Part shown: positions 63,201 to 64,000 of the stretch, piece by piece | How positions within the stretch are numbered: position 1 is the stretch's first letter | Layout: every line of letters begins with the position of its first letter | Source of the DNA: Actinernus sp. WN-2022 | Taxonomy: Eukaryota > Cnidaria > Anthozoa > Actiniaria > Actinernidae | Assembly: GCA_030867875.1 (NCBI GenBank) | Contig: JAOWCC010001347.1 | Span: forward strand, 1 to 64,000 | Length of the DNA stretch: 64,000 bases | Reading direction: 5' to 3' | The notes under the pieces: generated by a model | Seen by the model: the letters and a program-made list of their open reading frames with translations, nothing else | Databases searched by the model: none | Told to the model about the DNA's origin: nothing | Position numbers and translations under genes: made by a program

Positions 63201-64000
63201 CAGGATGATGCAGGATGATGCAGGATGATGCAGGATGATGCAGGATGAAGCAGGATGATGCAGGATGATGCAGGATGATGCAGGATGATGCAGGATGATG
63301 CAGGATGATGCAGGATGATGCAGAATGATGCAGGATGATGCAGGATGATGCAGGATGATGCAGGATGATGCAGGATGATGCAGCATGATGCAGGATGAGG
63401 CAGGATGATGCAGGATGATGCAGGATGATGTAGGATAATGTAGGATGAAAGAGGAGGATGTGTCGTATTTATTTATTTGTTATTTTTTTATACATTTCTT
63501 TATGTATTTCTATTTCTTTTTATTAATTTCTATTTATTTATTTATTTTGTTCATGATGGGCCAGTATGCCGCAGGATGATGCAGGATGATGCAGGATGAT
63601 GCAGGATGATGCAGGATGATGCAGGATGATGCAGGATGATGCAGGATGATGCAGGATGATGCAGGATGATGCAGGATGATGCAGGATGATGCAGGATGAT
63701 GCAGGATGATGCAGGATGATGCAGGATGAAGCAGGATGATGCAGGATGATGCAGGATGATGCAGGATGATGCAGGATGATGCAGGATGATGCAGGATGAT
63801 GCAGGATGATGCAGGATGATGCAGCATGATGCAGGATGACGCAGGATGATGCAGGATGATGCAGGATGATGTAGGATAATGTAGGATGAAAGAGGAGGAT
63901 GTGTCGTATTTGTTTATTTGTTAATTTTTTTATACATTTCTTTATGTATTTCTATTTCTTTTTATTAATTTCTATTTATTTATTTATTTTGTTCATGATG
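60235..64000. repeat. Terminal 2.2-kb repeat with GTATGCCG-opening arrays
   Basis: Spacers lie at 60235-60359, 60686-60811, 61268-61392, 61719-61844, 61931-62054, 62431-62555, 62862-62987, 63444-63568 and 63885 to the end. Array lengths are 326, 456, 326, 86, 376, 306, 456 and 316 bp. The arrays at 60360, 60812 and 61393 recur at 62556, 62988 and 63569 (offset 2,196 then 2,176 bp). The 376-bp array at 62055 corresponds to 59929 and 57698. Four arrays opening GTATGCCGCAGG lie at spacings of 1.0-1.2 kb. Confidence 0.9.
63885..64000. repeat. Partial spacer at the right window end
   Basis: This is a GTGTCG-class spacer with the TATTTGTTTATTTG variant that is shared with the spacers starting at 60686, 61719 and 62862. 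It is cut by the window end at TTCATGATG, just before the next array would open, so the satellite continues to the right. Confidence 0.93.

Larger units (their letters stand above)
1..64000. repeat. Hierarchical satellite: 10-bp minisatellite arrays separated by AT-rich spacers
   Basis: The entire window consists of 10-bp units (GATGATGCAG) in 161 arrays, each separated from the next by an AT-rich spacer of usually 125 bp. The arrays sum to roughly 44 kb (about 4,400 units) and the spacers to roughly 20 kb, a mean block of about 400 bp. The unit has four G and one C on the + strand, so GC skew is strong and of the same sign throughout; no block is inverted. Common unit variants are GAGGCAGG, GACGCAGG, GGTGATG, GGCTGATG, GAAGATG and GAAGCAGG endings. 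Both ends are inside the repeat. This is seen directly. That it is eukaryotic satellite or heterochromatic DNA is inferred from scale and absence of genes. Confidence 0.97.

Noticed and set aside
32..63827. Many minus-strand open reading frames of 60-246 codons with PASSCIILHH repeats
   Set aside because: The unit has no stop in any minus-strand frame, so open frames follow from its length. Frames end wherever the AT spacer supplies a stop, overlapping frames give the same peptide, and array indels are tolerated.
1..64000. CRISPR array (regular repeats with spacers)
   Set aside because: The spacers are copies of one sequence and not unique, the repeat is a 10-mer in long tracts, there are no cas genes, and the scale does not fit.
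1..64000. Telomeric repeats
   Set aside because: I saw no TTAGGG, TTTAGGG, TTAGG or similar G-rich telomere unit. GATGATGCAG does not resemble a known telomere unit and has only GG pairs, so G-quadruplex formation is also not supported.
1..64000. tRNA, rRNA or other structured RNA genes
   Set aside because: Reading both strands, no stretch departs from the unit or spacer consensus for long enough to hold one.
1..64000. Simple trinucleotide (GAT) expansion
   Set aside because: GAT occurs only twice per unit and is interrupted by GCAG every 10 bp. The period is clearly 10, and pure GAT runs are rare (for example GATGATGATG near 46757).

Overview
The whole 64 kb is one uninterrupted satellite DNA. 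I find no gene, RNA gene, transposon or other unique sequence. The design, the lack of coding sequence and the AT-rich simple spacers suggest a eukaryotic chromosome (heterochromatic, subtelomeric or pericentromeric, or a very large minisatellite locus). Nothing identifies the species, and both window ends lie inside the repeat, so the locus continues on both sides.

There are three nested levels. Level 1 is a 10-bp unit, GATGATGCAG on the + strand, about 4,400 copies with scattered point variants. Level 2 is a block: an array of 10-mers (76 to 866 bp) followed by an AT-rich spacer of about 125 bp (classes of about 109-111 and 121-125 bp). I count 161 arrays and 162 spacers, two of them cut by the window ends. 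The array edges are nearly invariant: arrays open after CCAGTATG and close with GTAGGATGAAAGAGGAGG. About 140 of 161 arrays have a length of exactly 10n+6, and the rest show visible 1-3 base indels or damaged spacers. Level 3 is groups of blocks repeated as higher-order repeats of about 0.64 to 2.5 kb, recognised by diagnostic point variants and edge types.

Layout: 1-8.1 kb, a 1.25-kb four-block repeat and a further shared copy at 4.8 kb; 8.1-14.9 kb, three copies of a 2.0-2.2 kb repeat; 14.9-20.6 kb, mixed blocks including the longest array; 20.6-25.3 kb, three copies of a 1.64-1.71 kb repeat; 25.3-30.35 kb, two copies of a 2.46-2.49 kb repeat; 30.35-41.1 kb, mixed blocks with 0.91- and 1.6-kb duplications; 41.1-42.35 kb, the most diverged blocks; 42.35-51.2 kb, 1.42- and 1.63-kb duplications; 51.2-64 kb, a 2.2-2.4 kb repeat with A-tract spacers.

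The most informative signal is how the array evolves. At several duplication borders the array is a head/tail hybrid of two other arrays in the window, which is what unequal crossing-over inside the 10-bp tracts predicts. All long open frames lie on the minus strand. They are an arithmetic result of a 10-bp unit with no stop on that strand (decapeptide period PASSCIILHH) and are not annotated as genes. Coordinates and counts were made by eye and may be off by a few bases.
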